Shown: in pieces, positions 1-10,605 of the stretch
How the letters are laid out: each line of letters starts with the position of its first letter
Numbering within the stretch: position 1 is the stretch's first letter
From: Sepioteuthis lessoniana
Taxonomy: Eukaryota; Mollusca; Cephalopoda; Myopsida; Loliginidae
NCBI GenBank assembly: GCA_963585895.1
Contig: OY757939.1
Coordinates: forward strand, 33,053,246 to 33,117,245
Length of the DNA: 64,000 nt
Reading direction: 5' to 3'
Translations under genes and position numbers: made by a program
Notes under the pieces: model-generated
Told to the model about the DNA's origin: nothing
Seen by the model: only the letters and a program-made list of their open reading frames with translations
Databases searched by the model: none

Positions 1-765
1 ATATACAAATTCTATAATAGGAAACAATTTTGATAACGATTAAAAGGAATATAAAACTTGGGTGCCTTTCAATGGTCACTTCTTCTTAAGTCAATTGTAG
101 CTATTTACTAATAAAGAGACTGAAGTTTTAAAAGGAAAGGATCTTAAAATTGGGAGGAGACAAAATGAAATTTGAATATATATATATGGGAAAAATTGGA
201 AATAAAATGAAAAGGCACTGAAATTTAAAAACCACAAAAAAACAGGTCTCCAAAGGATGATTTAATAATTCTCTGTAGACCTTGAGTATATATATATAAA
301 ATTTAATTTTGCTGCCTGCCTGAAGATTGATATTCATAAAACTCAAGTAGAAAAAAACTGGGTTTTTATATTTATATTTTATATTTATTTACTTATTATA
401 AAGTACTGAACCAATTTTAATCATCATTCAATAATTGTTATTTTGAAATCCAGACATAAAATATATACATATAAATAAATAGCATACATACATATGTAAG
501 AAATAGAGAAAAAAAAATCAAACTAGGTAAAAAAAACAAAATAAAATAAAAAAACAGAAAGTCATCAAAATAACAACAAAGCAATAAATCTCAAGGTAGC
601 ATTGTTATTAAATTAGAACCTCAACCCTTAAGAGCAGCAATGTAAATAAGTTAATTCTAAAAGATAAACATTGATTGCATTGTGTTAGCTTTCATATAAT
701 AAATAGGTTTTCAAAAAGTCAAAATTGATTTACTTTTTTTTATGATTAAAATTTTAAAGAATAAA

Positions 766-770
<5 letters not shown>

Positions 771-825
<55 letters not shown>
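771..825. repeat. (TA)n microsatellite
   Basis: About 27 uninterrupted TA units, flanked by AT-rich unique sequence. Confidence 0.95.
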
Positions 826-828
<3 letters not shown>

Positions 829-1254
829 CAAAATATTTAATGTTTTCTTTTAATTTTAAGAAAGGTAAAAATATAATCAAAGAAAAAAAATCCTTTATGT
901 ATATCATATTACAAAAAGACCAAAGATGTCAAAACGCTGAAATATTAATATCTTTATTTTACAATAGATGAATTTTTACCCCCACGAAATATTCAACATT
1001 TAAAACAGATTGCAAGATAATTTATTTTAAGTCTAATTAGAAAAATATTCCCTTCTAAGGAAGAATGAAACTACAGAAACTCAGGATCTGTGTAAATAAT
1101 AGGAAAGGAAACTTTTCAACCCACCCACATGAATATATGAATAATGAACAGTAAAGGATTTGGATTACTAGACCAAGTAATGGTTGCTATTGGGTTGGAC
1201 AAAAAGTTTGTTCAAATTTTATCATTAGATAGCATTTAACTTCATTAAAAATGA

Positions 1255-1405
1255 TGATTGATTTTTTAATAGGCATGTCAACCCATCTAGAGTTGCTTCA
1301 TGCCCAGTGGTTGGGGAATCACATTCATTGTATGTTCATATTCATTTTTTGTGTAGTTGCCAAAATTTTTTTTGTTTTCAATAGGACTGTATGCAAAAAA
1401 ATCTC

Positions 1406-1445
<40 letters not shown>

Positions 1446-1480
1446 ACTTGACTTACAGATGGGACCCTAACAGCTACTGA
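1255..1480 (-). repeat. Type D repeat, left part, interrupted by a SINE
   Basis: It begins with the motif GGCATGTCAACCCATCTAG and carries the ACATTCATTGTA and TTTGTGTAGTTG blocks also seen at 21480 and 49185. A poly-A run at 1409-1441 lies inside it. It stops at CTAACAGCTACTG, where a type C SINE begins, and resumes near 1700 with GAGTGGACCTGGGAGTAATGG. Confidence 0.75.
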
Positions 1481-1695
1481 GGGGGTCCTCCGTGGAATAG
1501 TATTTAATGTGCTGAAGTTACAGCTACAGTCACACTATTACACTTTCAGACTAATATCCATGGGAAAAGTATGAACCTCCTTAGCCTCCTGGCAGTAAGT
1601 TAAATAGTACTACTACTGTTACTACCATCTATAAGGATGGTTTTAGCATTAAATAACCCATAGAGGTTGATATGCCATTAAATAAAGAAACCAAA
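1481..1695 (+). mobile_element. Type C tRNA-like SINE
   Basis: It starts with a degenerate GGGGTCCTCCGTGGAATAG head and continues with CATGGGAAAAGTATGAACC and TTAAATAGTACTACTACTG. It ends with TTAGCATTAAATAACCC and GTTGATATGCCATTAAA, the standard type C tail. It sits inside a type D repeat, so it is the younger insertion. Confidence 0.78.
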
Positions 1696-1696
1696 C

Positions 1697-1895
1697 TTAA
1701 CATTGGTAGAGAGTGGACCTGGGAGTAATGGTAATGAAGCGGGGGGGGGTACTCTACATTCTCTAGAGCTAAAAAAGTAAAGCCTCACTATCAGAGGAAG
1801 TTTACAGTAGTAGCAAGAACATTTTTTTAAAAATTTATTATAGAGGAGGGGTCTTACCGCACTGCAGGTGAAACATTCTATTCTAAACCCTGTCA
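1697..1895 (-). repeat. Type D repeat, right part
   Basis: It carries GAGTGGACCTGGGAGTAATGG, then a poly-G tract, then AAGCCTCACTATCAGA and the GGGTCTTACC and CCTGTCAACAGGG end blocks of the family, with a local AT-rich disruption. Confidence 0.7.
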
Positions 1896-2391
1896 ACAGG
1901 GATATTCACTAATAAAAAAAAAAAATAAAAAAAATTTAAATCCAACAATTGTTATATCAGTGTCCTTTAAAATGCAGAACACTAGAAACTGTTGTGAGGT
2001 TGGGTGGGGACAGATGACTGACCACTAATAATATCAAATGTTGGATTTCATTCACAGAGGATTATGCTGTGTAAGGGAAGGGAGTCTTCTACTTTGAATT
2101 TCATCTAGAGAACCAAATGATTGATTCAAACAAGTACTGTTTCCAATTAGACCAACTGAAGGCAGCAATCAATGAAAAGAACTTGAAATTAGTTCAGAAA
2201 AAGGACATAACATATCAAGATAATGCAAACAAAACAGACTTTTTGGACAACCCAATAAATGTTAGGAATGATAACAGGACTAAAACTAAATATGCATACA
2301 AAATGATAAAATTTCAGGCGAGAAAAGTAATTCTTACAATGAACTCTAATTAATAATAATTTCAAAATTAATAAAGAACAAGACTACTGAC

Positions 2392-2512
2392 CTGTTTTTG
2401 GATCGATATGTACAGGTGGAATCCCCATGTGAGCAGGGGGAGGTTGACTGTAGTCATTATTATACATCATAAGACTGGCCAGTGGGGGCTGGACCATTGA
2501 CATTTTGCCTCC
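2392..2512 (-). CDS. TCF/LEF transcription factor, complete internal exon (TCF7L2/pangolin type)
   Basis: This 121-nt exon encodes 40 residues plus one base. It runs from GGKMSMVQPP through LASLMMYNNDYSQ and HMGIPPVHIDPKT to a split glycine codon. The pattern VQP-(H)PL-x-LxxY-x-N-(E/D) followed by PPPxH and DPKTG is diagnostic of the segment just after the N-terminal domain in TCF7L2/LEF1/pangolin. In human TCF7L2 the equivalent exon also ends in DPKTG with the glycine codon interrupted. The acceptor is a run of 44 T, then CATTTTCAG; the donor is ACAG then GTCAGT. TCF proteins bind WWCAAAG sites through an HMG box and switch Wnt targets on with beta-catenin or off with Groucho; neither domain is encoded here. 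The exon begins in phase 0 and ends in phase 1, so skipping it would shift the frame. I avoid a paralogue name because molluscs usually have a single TCF gene. Confidence 0.93.
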
Positions 2513-2515
2513 CTG

Positions 2516-2521
2516 AAAATG

Positions 2522-2565
<44 letters not shown>
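2516..2565 (-). promoter_or_regulatory. Extreme polypyrimidine tract at the 3' splice site
   Basis: On the + strand bases 2522-2565 are 44 consecutive A. In the transcript this is U44 followed by CAUUUUCAG at the exon start. It would bind U2AF and probably PTB/TIA-type proteins. Homopolymers of this length mutate quickly in length. Confidence 0.75.
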
Positions 2566-2569
<4 letters not shown>

Positions 2570-2605
2570 ATTTAGGATTTCAAAGTTATAGGAGGCATAT
2601 CCAAT

Positions 2606-2607
<2 letters not shown>

Positions 2608-2648
<41 letters not shown>

Positions 2649-2687
2649 TCTACATATATAGAACATAGGCAATTCTCTTAACCTTTC

Positions 2688-2736
<49 letters not shown>
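2608..2736. repeat. Two compound (TA)n(CA)n microsatellites
   Basis: TA runs at about 2608-2633 and 2695-2735 each pass into short CA runs, 100-220 bases inside the intron from the TCF exon. Confidence 0.93.
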
Positions 2737-2739
<3 letters not shown>

Positions 2740-3007
2740 CATGATAAATACAAATAATTTACATAAAATGTATGTGTACATAAATATAAAAGAAACCGAT
2801 TTGTAAACAAACACTTTGATCATAATAGTTTAAAAAGTAAATTACTCTAAATTTCATAACATTTATTGTGCCCATTATAAGGTAGCATTAAAAAAGAAAA
2901 AAAAGAAGGGGGGGGCAAAAGGAAAAATGTGGGAGACTATAATGTCAGGTACGAAATCTGTGATCTTTACTTTTTTGTTTTCTTGTAATAGAGGGAATAT
3001 TGATATT

Positions 3008-3011
<4 letters not shown>

Positions 3012-3085
<74 letters not shown>

Positions 3086-3103
3086 TACATACATACACAC
3101 ACA
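3012..3103. repeat. Compound (AT)n(AC)n microsatellite
   Basis: About 27 AT units are followed by AC and ACAT units. All open frames here are repeat artefacts. Confidence 0.95.
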
Positions 3104-3375
3104 AGTAAATAATAATAAAAAAAAACATAACAAAAGAGAAATGAGTTAAGGGAACCTTTTGAAAGTTTAACATCTAAGAAAAAAAAGTCATAATTGCATC
3201 AAAAGCGCTGGATATATAAATGATTTTCCTTATATAACGGTAAGCGTTCGATGTCTGCGACAAAAGATTAAACAAAAAAATAACATGCCAAACCACACAA
3301 ATCACAAGTACACACGCATTTGACATGAAAGTGATTCAATGAACAAGAAAAAATATAGCCATTTGTCAAATGTTT

Positions 3376-3380
<5 letters not shown>

Positions 3381-3434
<54 letters not shown>
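3381..3434. repeat. (AT)n microsatellite
   Basis: About 27 uninterrupted AT units. Confidence 0.95.
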
Positions 3435-3442
<8 letters not shown>

Positions 3443-3604
3443 AAAACAAATTTACAGCTTCCAGGACTCATTAAAAAAAATATTGTTATCCACTACATTG
3501 TGTTAAAAATGGTATCTAATCATTTGGAATATAATAGATTCCAGACAAAGATTTTTGACTTTGAAATTATTCCTAACAGACTTTTTAATTAAAAAAAGCA
3601 AAAC

Positions 3605-3768
3605 CCAAAAATTTCCAGATGTCTCACATGGGGGTATGGTTATTGAAGCTAGGCTAGCAGACTTATCAGCGAGAATGATTCTTACTAAGTGGCTGAAGCT
3701 GAGTTAAATAAATGACTACCACTGGCATTGTGCTACAGCTAGACTAGGTTTTGTAAATAACTATTTCT

Positions 3769-3824
<56 letters not shown>

Positions 3825-3825
3825 G
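3605..3825 (+). mobile_element. Type F tRNA-like SINE remnant and (TA)n(CA)n tail
   Basis: GGTTATTGAAGCTAGGCTAGCAGAC and AGCGAGAATGATTCTTACTAA resemble the A- and B-box region of the family at 10170 and 61920 (shown there in pieces). A (TA)n(CA)n microsatellite follows at 3774-3825. Confidence 0.55.
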
Positions 3826-3984
3826 TCTCATACTTATTTGACAGGTTATTAAAAAAAATGTACAATTTGTATAATTGGAATGAAAATATTTCTTTTTAAA
3901 AAGCTTATGTATTTGTTTGATCACTAAAAATAAGCAAGATAGAACATGATTAGAATTTAAATGAGAGACCAAGTATTAGCACCA

Positions 3985-4085
3985 AATAGTGCAACAGTTA
4001 TCAACCTAGGTTAGCAGACCATTATAAGTGAGTTTGATTCTCACTAAGTGCATCATACTTCTGGTCTTCAGCTAAACTAAAAAGA
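3985..4085 (+). mobile_element. Type F tRNA-like SINE fragment
   Basis: The blocks AACAGTTATCAACCTAGG, TTAGCAGACC and GAGTTTGATTCTCACTAAG match the type F head; the B-box-like part is AGTTTGATTCTC. It directly precedes the Tc1 pseudogene. Confidence 0.6.
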
Positions 4086-4199
4086 AAAATGAAAACTAAG
4101 TGGATAAGTTAAACAATGAACCTAAAAAGTTCTGAGATGGGTGACCATTAGTTTTAAAATCCCAACCAGAACTTTCTGAAATTGCTTGTCATATGAGAA

Positions 4200-5440
4200 G
4201 GTTCTGATCATGGCAAGAAGTAAAGAATTGCGTAATTCACAAAAAGCACTGATTGTTAAACCTTTGGAAAGATGGAAGAGTAACCTGAATATTCCTTTTA
4301 CTATGATAAGTTCATCCATTGCAAGGTTTAAAAGACATAACACAGTTGAAAACAAAAAAGAACAGGTGTTCCAAGGTAGATTTCTCCTAGATTATCAAAA
4401 AAATTAGGAAGCCTGATTAACCAAAATCCAAAGGTTATGCATGAAGAGATGCTGGAAGATTTGTGTTCATCAGGATGTAGTGTAACTAAACAAACAATAG
4501 GTAATGAAATTCTGAGGAATGGTCTAAAGTCACGGAGACCAAAGAAAACTCTTTTCCTATTGAAACGACAGAGATGCAAGGTTGAAATTCATAAGACAGT
4601 ATAAGGAAAAGGAAAATTCATTTTGGGAAAGAGTATTATGGACAGATGAAACTAAAATTGAGTTGTTTGGTCATAATTATCGAAATCATGTGTAGAGGAA
4701 AGATAGTGAAGTCAACTCACCAAAGAACATAGTACCAACTGTCAAATTTGGTGGAGGCAGTATAATGATTCAGGGATATTTTTCAGCAAAAGGTGTGGGC
4801 AAAATATCAGTAATAGATGGTAAAATGAATGCCCAAAAGTATAAGCAGATCTTGCAAGAAAATTTGATGTCTTTTCTTGAGTCTTGAGCTATCTTCTGAT
4901 TACATTTTCCAGGAGGAAAATGATTCCAAGCATACAGCTAAATCTACGAAGAAGTGGTTGTCTGAAAATAATGTTAATGTTTTGCAATGGCCAAGTCAGT
5001 CCCTGGATTTGAATCCTATTGAGAACTTGTTGCGATTTTTGAAAATTCAAATCCAAAAAAGAGCACCAGCAAACATCAATAATCTGAAGACAACATGCCA
5101 GGAAGAATGGTACAAAATAACGACTAATTATTGCAAGAAATTAATTGAGAACTACAAGAGATTTGTGGCTGTTGAAATGAATAAAGACTATTCTACAAAG
5201 CATTAAATGAAGATAATGTGTTATTTTTTTGTACTGTATGGTTACTTTTTCACTTATAAAAATGAATAAATGGCATTAATTTCTGTAAAACTGTAAGCTA
5301 AGTTTATATACACACATTAGTAGAAGATATCTGTATACAGTAAATATATATAAAAATTTTGTTCAGGTAATGCTTGAAAGATAAAAAAATAAAAATTTCA
5401 TATATACGAATACTTATTTCACCTCACTGTATATCTACTA
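4200..5440 (+). mobile_element. Tc1-type DNA transposon with decayed transposase
   Basis: A Tc1/mariner-superfamily transposase (DD34E) can be followed in broken frames from MARSKEL at 4210 to a stop at 5206. The cut-and-paste enzyme would act at terminal inverted repeats. Visible landmarks in order: an N-terminal helix-turn-helix remnant; VLWTDETKIELFG at about 4635 with the first catalytic Asp; GGGSIMIQGYF at about 4752; FQEENDSKHTAKS at about 4906, where the second catalytic Asp position reads Glu; QWPSQSLDLNPIENL at about 4986 with the catalytic Glu; and KRFVAVEMNK near the end. Stops and frameshifts lie between 4400 and 4900. A Tc1-like end with TTCACCTCACTGTATA lies near 5418; no matching left terminal repeat was found, so the left end is probably lost. 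The first gap of the decay covers the DNA-binding half. It cannot encode active enzyme. Confidence 0.88.
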
Positions 5441-5454
5441 ATCACCATCTAATG

Positions 5455-6369
5455 GTGCTTATTAAAAAAAAAGAAAAAAGGAAGAGATAATGTCAAGAAG
5501 AAAAGTGAAAAGAACAAAAAATAAGGAACAAGGGAGAAGAAAAAGAAAGGGCAAAGAGAGAAAGAAAAATTGAAGAAATACAAAAGGAAAAAAAAATAAA
5601 GAGAGCAGGGATATAGGGGAGAGATATCAATTAACAGTCCTTTGAAAAGGCTGGTGCTTGTTATAGGAGAGGAAGTTTTATAACAACAAGATGGTAAAGT
5701 AAATGGATTTTCAAATCCTCCTCTCTGATGCAAACAATTGACTGATGGACCAAGCAAGAAATGAATGAAAACAAGCACCGATATGAAAACACTGTGTCAA
5801 TCAGTTTCAACAAATACAACATTCAGTCAATGAATAACGCTTTCATTTTGTTGGTTTTTCCTTCACTAAAATGGTTCCTTAAAAGTGTGTGTGTGTTGTC
5901 ATGTTCTAAGATTAAAGATATCACTACAGCTTTGTGGCCAATTTAATTACAGACACAAATATTTTTGTGTGCCTTTCCTTAACAAATGCTTTTCAAGTGC
6001 ATATGAAATGGTTGAGATGTGTGTGTGCTGGAATGAATTTGTGATTTTCTTAGTGTGGAGCAATGGTTAATGACCCAGTCTAAATGAATCATCCAGCAGT
6101 GAAGTAAGGTTTAATCCTTAATAGGTATCAAACTTATGTACCTGTGATAGACAAATGTTAAATACTTATAGTAATAACAATCAAAAAAGAGGAAGGGAAA
6201 AAAGTAAAGAGAGGAGGAGAAAAAGGAGAGAGAGAGAGGATATGTTGTAAGTGGAAAGAGAAGAAATAGTGGAACAACAAAAGAAAAACAACCACGAGAC
6301 AAAGAGATATTCTTGAAGGATGACCACTAACAAAAGGCAATGACAGAGGCAAAAAAAAAAAAAAAATCA

Positions 6370-6410
<41 letters not shown>

Positions 6411-6970
6411 ACAAAGTGAATTTAAAAAGTCAAAGAAAAAAACGAACGAAAAACAAATACAGCATACAATCAAATATCCTGACAATCTGCAGCTGAAACG
6501 ATAAAAACAAATACTGACATGTAAATATTAGAAAAATTGGAGACTAAATACAATTTTTCCCCATTTCTTCAATTAGTTTTTTTTCTTCTGTTTTTTCTTT
6601 TGAGAACATTATGTAATTAGCATAAAGTACTTTAATACTGTTGATCGTCTAACAAGTTTTAACCAAGAGCACTGATGACAATTACTGTTTTTTCCTTCTT
6701 TGGTTGCTCTTGGCTCCCCCCCTGACCCTCTCACGTATTGGATACTATGGTGGTGATGATATTTAAGAATTTTTATTGCAATTTTCGGCAAGCAGTTTAA
6801 GCTGAGACAAATTTACTCAACTGTTTTCAATTGCATGTACATAAGACAACTAGAGAAGCATCAATGGATTAAGTGTTAATTCTACAAGTTGAGAAAAGAG
6901 AAGCACAGAGAAAGGAAAGGGAGGGAGAAATGAGAAGACAAAAGGAGGAGAGGGAGATAAAGAGAGAGGG
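5455..6970. other. No gene seen; purine-rich tracts and a (GA)n microsatellite
   Basis: Purine-rich A/G tracts lie at 5465-5625 and 6183-6310 and a (GA)n run at 6375-6409. The pyrimidine-strand open frames here are low-complexity shadows. No known repeat was recognised between 5650 and 6180 or between 6420 and 6890. Confidence 0.6.
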
Positions 6971-6974
6971 TTTT

Positions 6975-7325
6975 GTTTTGTTCGGTTTTATGGCATACCA
7001 ACCATTGTAGGTTATTTAATGCCAAATCCATTTTTATACATATAAACAGTTCTATTTCAAACAATTCAGTTTAGCATAAGTACACAGTTTAGTTCTATTT
7101 GACTCATAGATAGGACTCTATCGAGTGCTACCACTCCGGGCTAGAGTGGACCTGGAAGTAATGGCAATGAAGGAGTACTCTGTATCCCCACAAAACCCAG
7201 CATCACAGGAGCCTCACCTTTAAGCTGTTTGGTATCATGTCTAGGATACTTGTTGGGGGGAGTATTACTGATCTGCAGAGATGCAGTCAGTGTATTCTAC
7301 AGCCCCAGATGACTGGGCCAGAAGA
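6975..7325 (-). repeat. Type D repeat
   Basis: Read on +, it starts with GGTTATTTAATGCCAAATCC and passes CAGTTTAGTTCTATTTGAC, then GAGTGGACCTGGAAGTAATGG. It ends at GAGATGCAGTCAGTGTATTC and CTGACTGGGCC. Orientation is assigned minus because the ATGCCAT tail shared with the type C SINE is taken as the 3' end. Confidence 0.75.
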
Positions 7326-7425
7326 GAGGAAAGGAAGGAAAGAGAGGAAAGGAAGGAAAGAGAGAAGGAAGGAAAGAGAGAAGGAAGGAAAGAGAGAAGG
7401 AAGAAAAGAAGTGATAGAAGAGAAA
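7318..7425. repeat. GGAA/GAGA-rich short tandem repeat
   Basis: Irregular repeats of GGAAAGGAAGGAAAGAGAGAA occur in the right flank of a type D repeat, at about 22 bp spacing in places. Confidence 0.8.
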
Positions 7426-7436
7426 GGAGAGGAGGT

Positions 7437-7488
7437 TGGTTGGGTTTTATATTATATCAACCCTTGTAGGTCATTTAATGTCAAATCC

Positions 7489-7553
<65 letters not shown>

Positions 7554-7675
7554 GTAAATGTATAGTTTGTAGGTAACATTCTTAAATGAACCAGAGATCA
7601 TTTGTTTGCAAACAATTAAATGGTTTCAAGTATAGTAAATGATTAAACAGTTCTATTTAACCCATATATGGGACC
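7437..7675 (-). repeat. Type D repeat fragment with embedded (GT)n(AT)n
   Basis: The tail block AGGTCATTTAATGTCAAATCC is followed by (GT)n(AT)n at 7491-7552. Then come GTTTGCAAACAATTAAATGG and TTCTATTTAACCCATATATGG. The microsatellite sits at the same internal site as in the copy at 57610. Confidence 0.75.
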
Positions 7676-8619
7676 CTGACATATAGGAGAGAGAATAACA
7701 AAGAGAAAGAGAAAAAGAGAGAAGAGAAGAAAAGAAAGGAGATGAAAAGGATGAGAGAGAGAGGATAAGAAAGGAGGAGACTAAGGAAAAAGAGGAGATG
7801 GAAAAAAAGAAAAGAAAAAGAAATGGACCATTTATCACTATGACATATTTATTACAAATAAAAGAAAATTAATGGCTTCCAAAGAAACACCACGATTTAT
7901 GTCAGAAGTTAGAACATAGGAAAAATCCATTGGATTTATTGGGATTTTTTTTTGTTCTTTTTAATAGAATTTGTTCCATTCAACACAAATATATATCTTG
8001 CAAAATATTTTTGTATTTTCCTCCATAAAGGGGGAAGAAAAAAAGAAAAGTAATTTGAAAGTTGGTTGAACCTAGAACTTTTCATCACTTCCTTGTATGG
8101 CCAATTATATTTAATGGATTTTTGATCCAAGAATTTAAAACAATAGTGTCCAACCTTGGTGTTTAAATAACAAATTAATCTTTAAAAAAATGCAAAGATT
8201 CACAAATCCTGCACTCATGGGTAAAGAACATTTTTATTGACCGATTTGACTTGAGTCTGTATTGAATTTTGAACCCCGCTGCCAAAAAAAACTCCACATT
8301 TAATCCTTTACCCATCAAATGCACAGGTATCATACCCACCCCCTGGAAAAAGTACGCAGGTTGAAAGTCATATTCTGCATTCTTTGTATGCCAGAACACT
8401 AGAAAATGATACTCCTATTTATGGACAACATAATGATTTAGAAAAGCAACCTAATTTTTCTAAACAATAATAATAAAAACCAAAAACAAAATCAAAATTA
8501 ATGAAAATGCTAGATAAAAAAATAAAACAAAACAAAACCCATCAATTTGCTGTTAATATTACTCACAAGAAAAAAAAAGAGAAAAAAAAAACTATCAATA
8601 AACATGGATTCTCCTATAA

Positions 8620-8740
8620 CTGTTCCCATAGCTGAGATGGTAAAGCAGCCAGCAGATTAACTTCCCCTAGGAAAAGAGGACAAAAGTTCAAGTCTTGCTG
8701 AGAGCTTATCCTTTATTATCTCTGATACTCTACTTTGCAA
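8620..8740 (+). mobile_element. Type G tRNA-like SINE fragment
   Basis: The blocks AGCTGAGATGGTAAAGCAGCC, AAGTTCAAGTCTTGCTGAGA and TTATTATCTCTGATA are matched by the copy at 45355. The A-box-like part is TGAGATGGTAAAG and the B-box-like part AAGTTCAAGTC. Confidence 0.6.
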
Positions 8741-8789
8741 GAATGATTTTAACGATGTATCAACAAGTATAGGGTTAGTTTAGGTCTAG

Positions 8790-9065
8790 ATGTTAGGGAA
8801 TTGCATTTATATCTACATTGTTTCTGTAGTTAAGAATTTTTTTGGCACATGGCCCAACCAAATATGAATAATTACTAAATAGATCCATTTGATCCATAGA
8901 TTGGACCTTGACAGGTACTACTATCCCAGTATAGAGTGGATCTGGGAGTAATGGCAATGAAGAGGTACTGGAACCTCAGATGCAGTTTGAGGTCTTAATC
9001 AAGACATCCCTTTTGTTGTGGGGTGGAGGGAGTTTACTTTTCTGCCTGGGATAGAATCAGTAGGT
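8790..9065 (-). repeat. Type D repeat
   Basis: It contains CCATAGATTGGACCTTGACAG, TAGAGTGGATCTGGGAGTAATGG (in two pieces) and the GATGCAGTTTGAGGTCTTAAT block, with a GGAGTTTACTTTTCTGCC end. Confidence 0.65.
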
Positions 9066-9299
9066 AAGGGGGTTAACTTTGGACTTTTTTTAAGTGTCTA
9101 AAAAAAACAAAACAAAAAAAACCCCCCAAACAAACAAACTCAGCAAAGATTTTGAAAAATATTTGATTATTTAACTAAATACATGAAAACAATAATAACC
9201 AAACTTAGGTCTGACGAACATTTGATAAAATAGCTGAACAATAAAACACCAAGATCACTAATGACTTATGGTGGGTCATTAAACATAACAAAGTGGATA

Positions 9300-9800
9300 T
9301 TTTTAATTGATCAAAGTGGCTGAGCGTGCTGGCATTTCAACAAACGAAGCCACATCTGACAATCTGTACTGGACTTTGTGGTAGAAGGGGGAAATGTTGA
9401 ACCAAGAAAAGTTACAGAGGGTAATGAAAGAGTTAAAAGTGGCTTTGTGCGAGCAAGCAGGACATGTCGATGGAAATTTTCTGTTGGTCGCAGATTCTAG
9501 CTTTGCATTCCTTATATCTGCAATGTGAATAGGATACAATTTATAGGATACAATTTTAGATGTGAAATCTCATGCTTTCCTCCCTACTGAGGGTGGGGAT
9601 TTCAGAGTAGACTTGCAGAACCAGCAATTGGTGGAATCAAAGAGTTTTGGATGTTGTGGAAGGAGGAGGGGAAGGGATATTTAATGAGAAGGCGGTGGGG
9701 TGGAAGAGTTGATGGGGGTGAGAAGCTGTGGGTGAGAGAGGGCAGAAGGACAAAATGAAAAGACCTGGGTGCAGAAATAGTTCAAAGAAGAAAATAAATA
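9300..9800. other. Unassigned sequence, then purine-rich tract
   Basis: Bases 9300-9545 are low in repeats and not recognised. A minus-strand open frame of 78 codons there has no product I know. Bases 9650-9780 are G/A-rich. Confidence 0.4.
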
Positions 9801-9801
9801 A

Positions 9802-9803
<2 letters not shown>

Positions 9804-9866
<63 letters not shown>
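9804..9866. repeat. (GA)n microsatellite
   Basis: About 31 uninterrupted GA units; they create Leu/Ser-repeat open frames on the minus strand that are not genes. Confidence 0.96.
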
Positions 9867-9869
<3 letters not shown>

Positions 9870-10167
9870 TGGTAGAAAGAAACAAGATAAAAGGAGAGAC
9901 AACATTTTTGTGTGAAATAGCCCATTAGAGAGGATGGAAAGAAATGAGGAGTAGTGGATAAAGGGTAAGTGAGGCAAAGTTGGAGAATGATAAAACAAGT
10001 TAGGAGAGGGGCCACTGAAAGAAATGAAAGTTAAGGGGGGGGGAGGATGATGTTGGTGATAGCATTGAAAGATAATGTATGTCCAAAGATTATTATTATT
10101 AGTCGATTTCCTTTTTGGTGAACATTTTGAAAAAAAGAAATAGACAAAATTCAGAATTGGAGGAATG

Positions 10168-10260
10168 TGCTTCAGGTGGTGTCATGGTTAACGAGTTAGG
10201 CTAGCAGACCTTTTTATTGAGCTTGATTCACACTGTACCCTATACTTGTGAGCTTGTTGA
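10168..10260 (+). mobile_element. Type F tRNA-like SINE fragment
   Basis: It contains GTGTCATGGTTAACGAG, TAGGCTAGCAGACC and GAGCTTGATTCACACTG, the head of the type F family with an A-box-like TGTCATGGTTA. Confidence 0.6.
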
Positions 10261-10391
10261 GAGAGAAAGAAAATGTCCCATTGCATTTTTAATCCCACCC
10301 CTTATTTTTTAAGCAGTTGTAAAGGGACATATTCACACACACAAACGTTTTATAATTTGGACATCCATATCCACCAATATATATTAATGAA

Positions 10392-10458
<67 letters not shown>

Positions 10459-10570
10459 ACACGTTCATAATTTGGATATCCATATGCACAGATATACATT
10501 AATTAGTGTGTGTATATATATATATACACACACACATACACACAATGTTTATATTTTACACATCCATATG

Positions 10571-10601
<31 letters not shown>

Positions 10602-10605
10602 CTAT
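10392..10605. repeat. Microsatellite cluster with a tandem duplicated spacer
   Basis: (GT)n(AT)n at 10392-10450 is followed by two more (TA)n/(CA)n patches. The spacers CATAATTTGGATATCCATATGC and the earlier TATAATTTGGACATCCATATC (each here in part) recur with a spacing of about 110-115 bases, so the block has been tandemly duplicated. Confidence 0.75.

Larger units (their letters stand above)
1..2391 (-). other. Start of the next TCF/LEF intron
   Basis: This stretch is downstream of the exon at 2392-2512 on the minus strand and begins with donor GTCAGT. Bases 1-1250 are AT-rich with no recognisable gene or repeat beyond a (TA)n tract. From 1255 to 1895 there is a type D repeat broken by a SINE. 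Bases 1900-2390 hold a short open frame at 2117-2353 with no recognisable product. Confidence 0.7.

Noticed and set aside
2384-2647. Extending the TCF exon through the whole open frame
   Set aside because: The frame upstream of 2512 is the T44 tract and (TA)n in the intron, and downstream of 2392 it hits a stop two codons after the donor.
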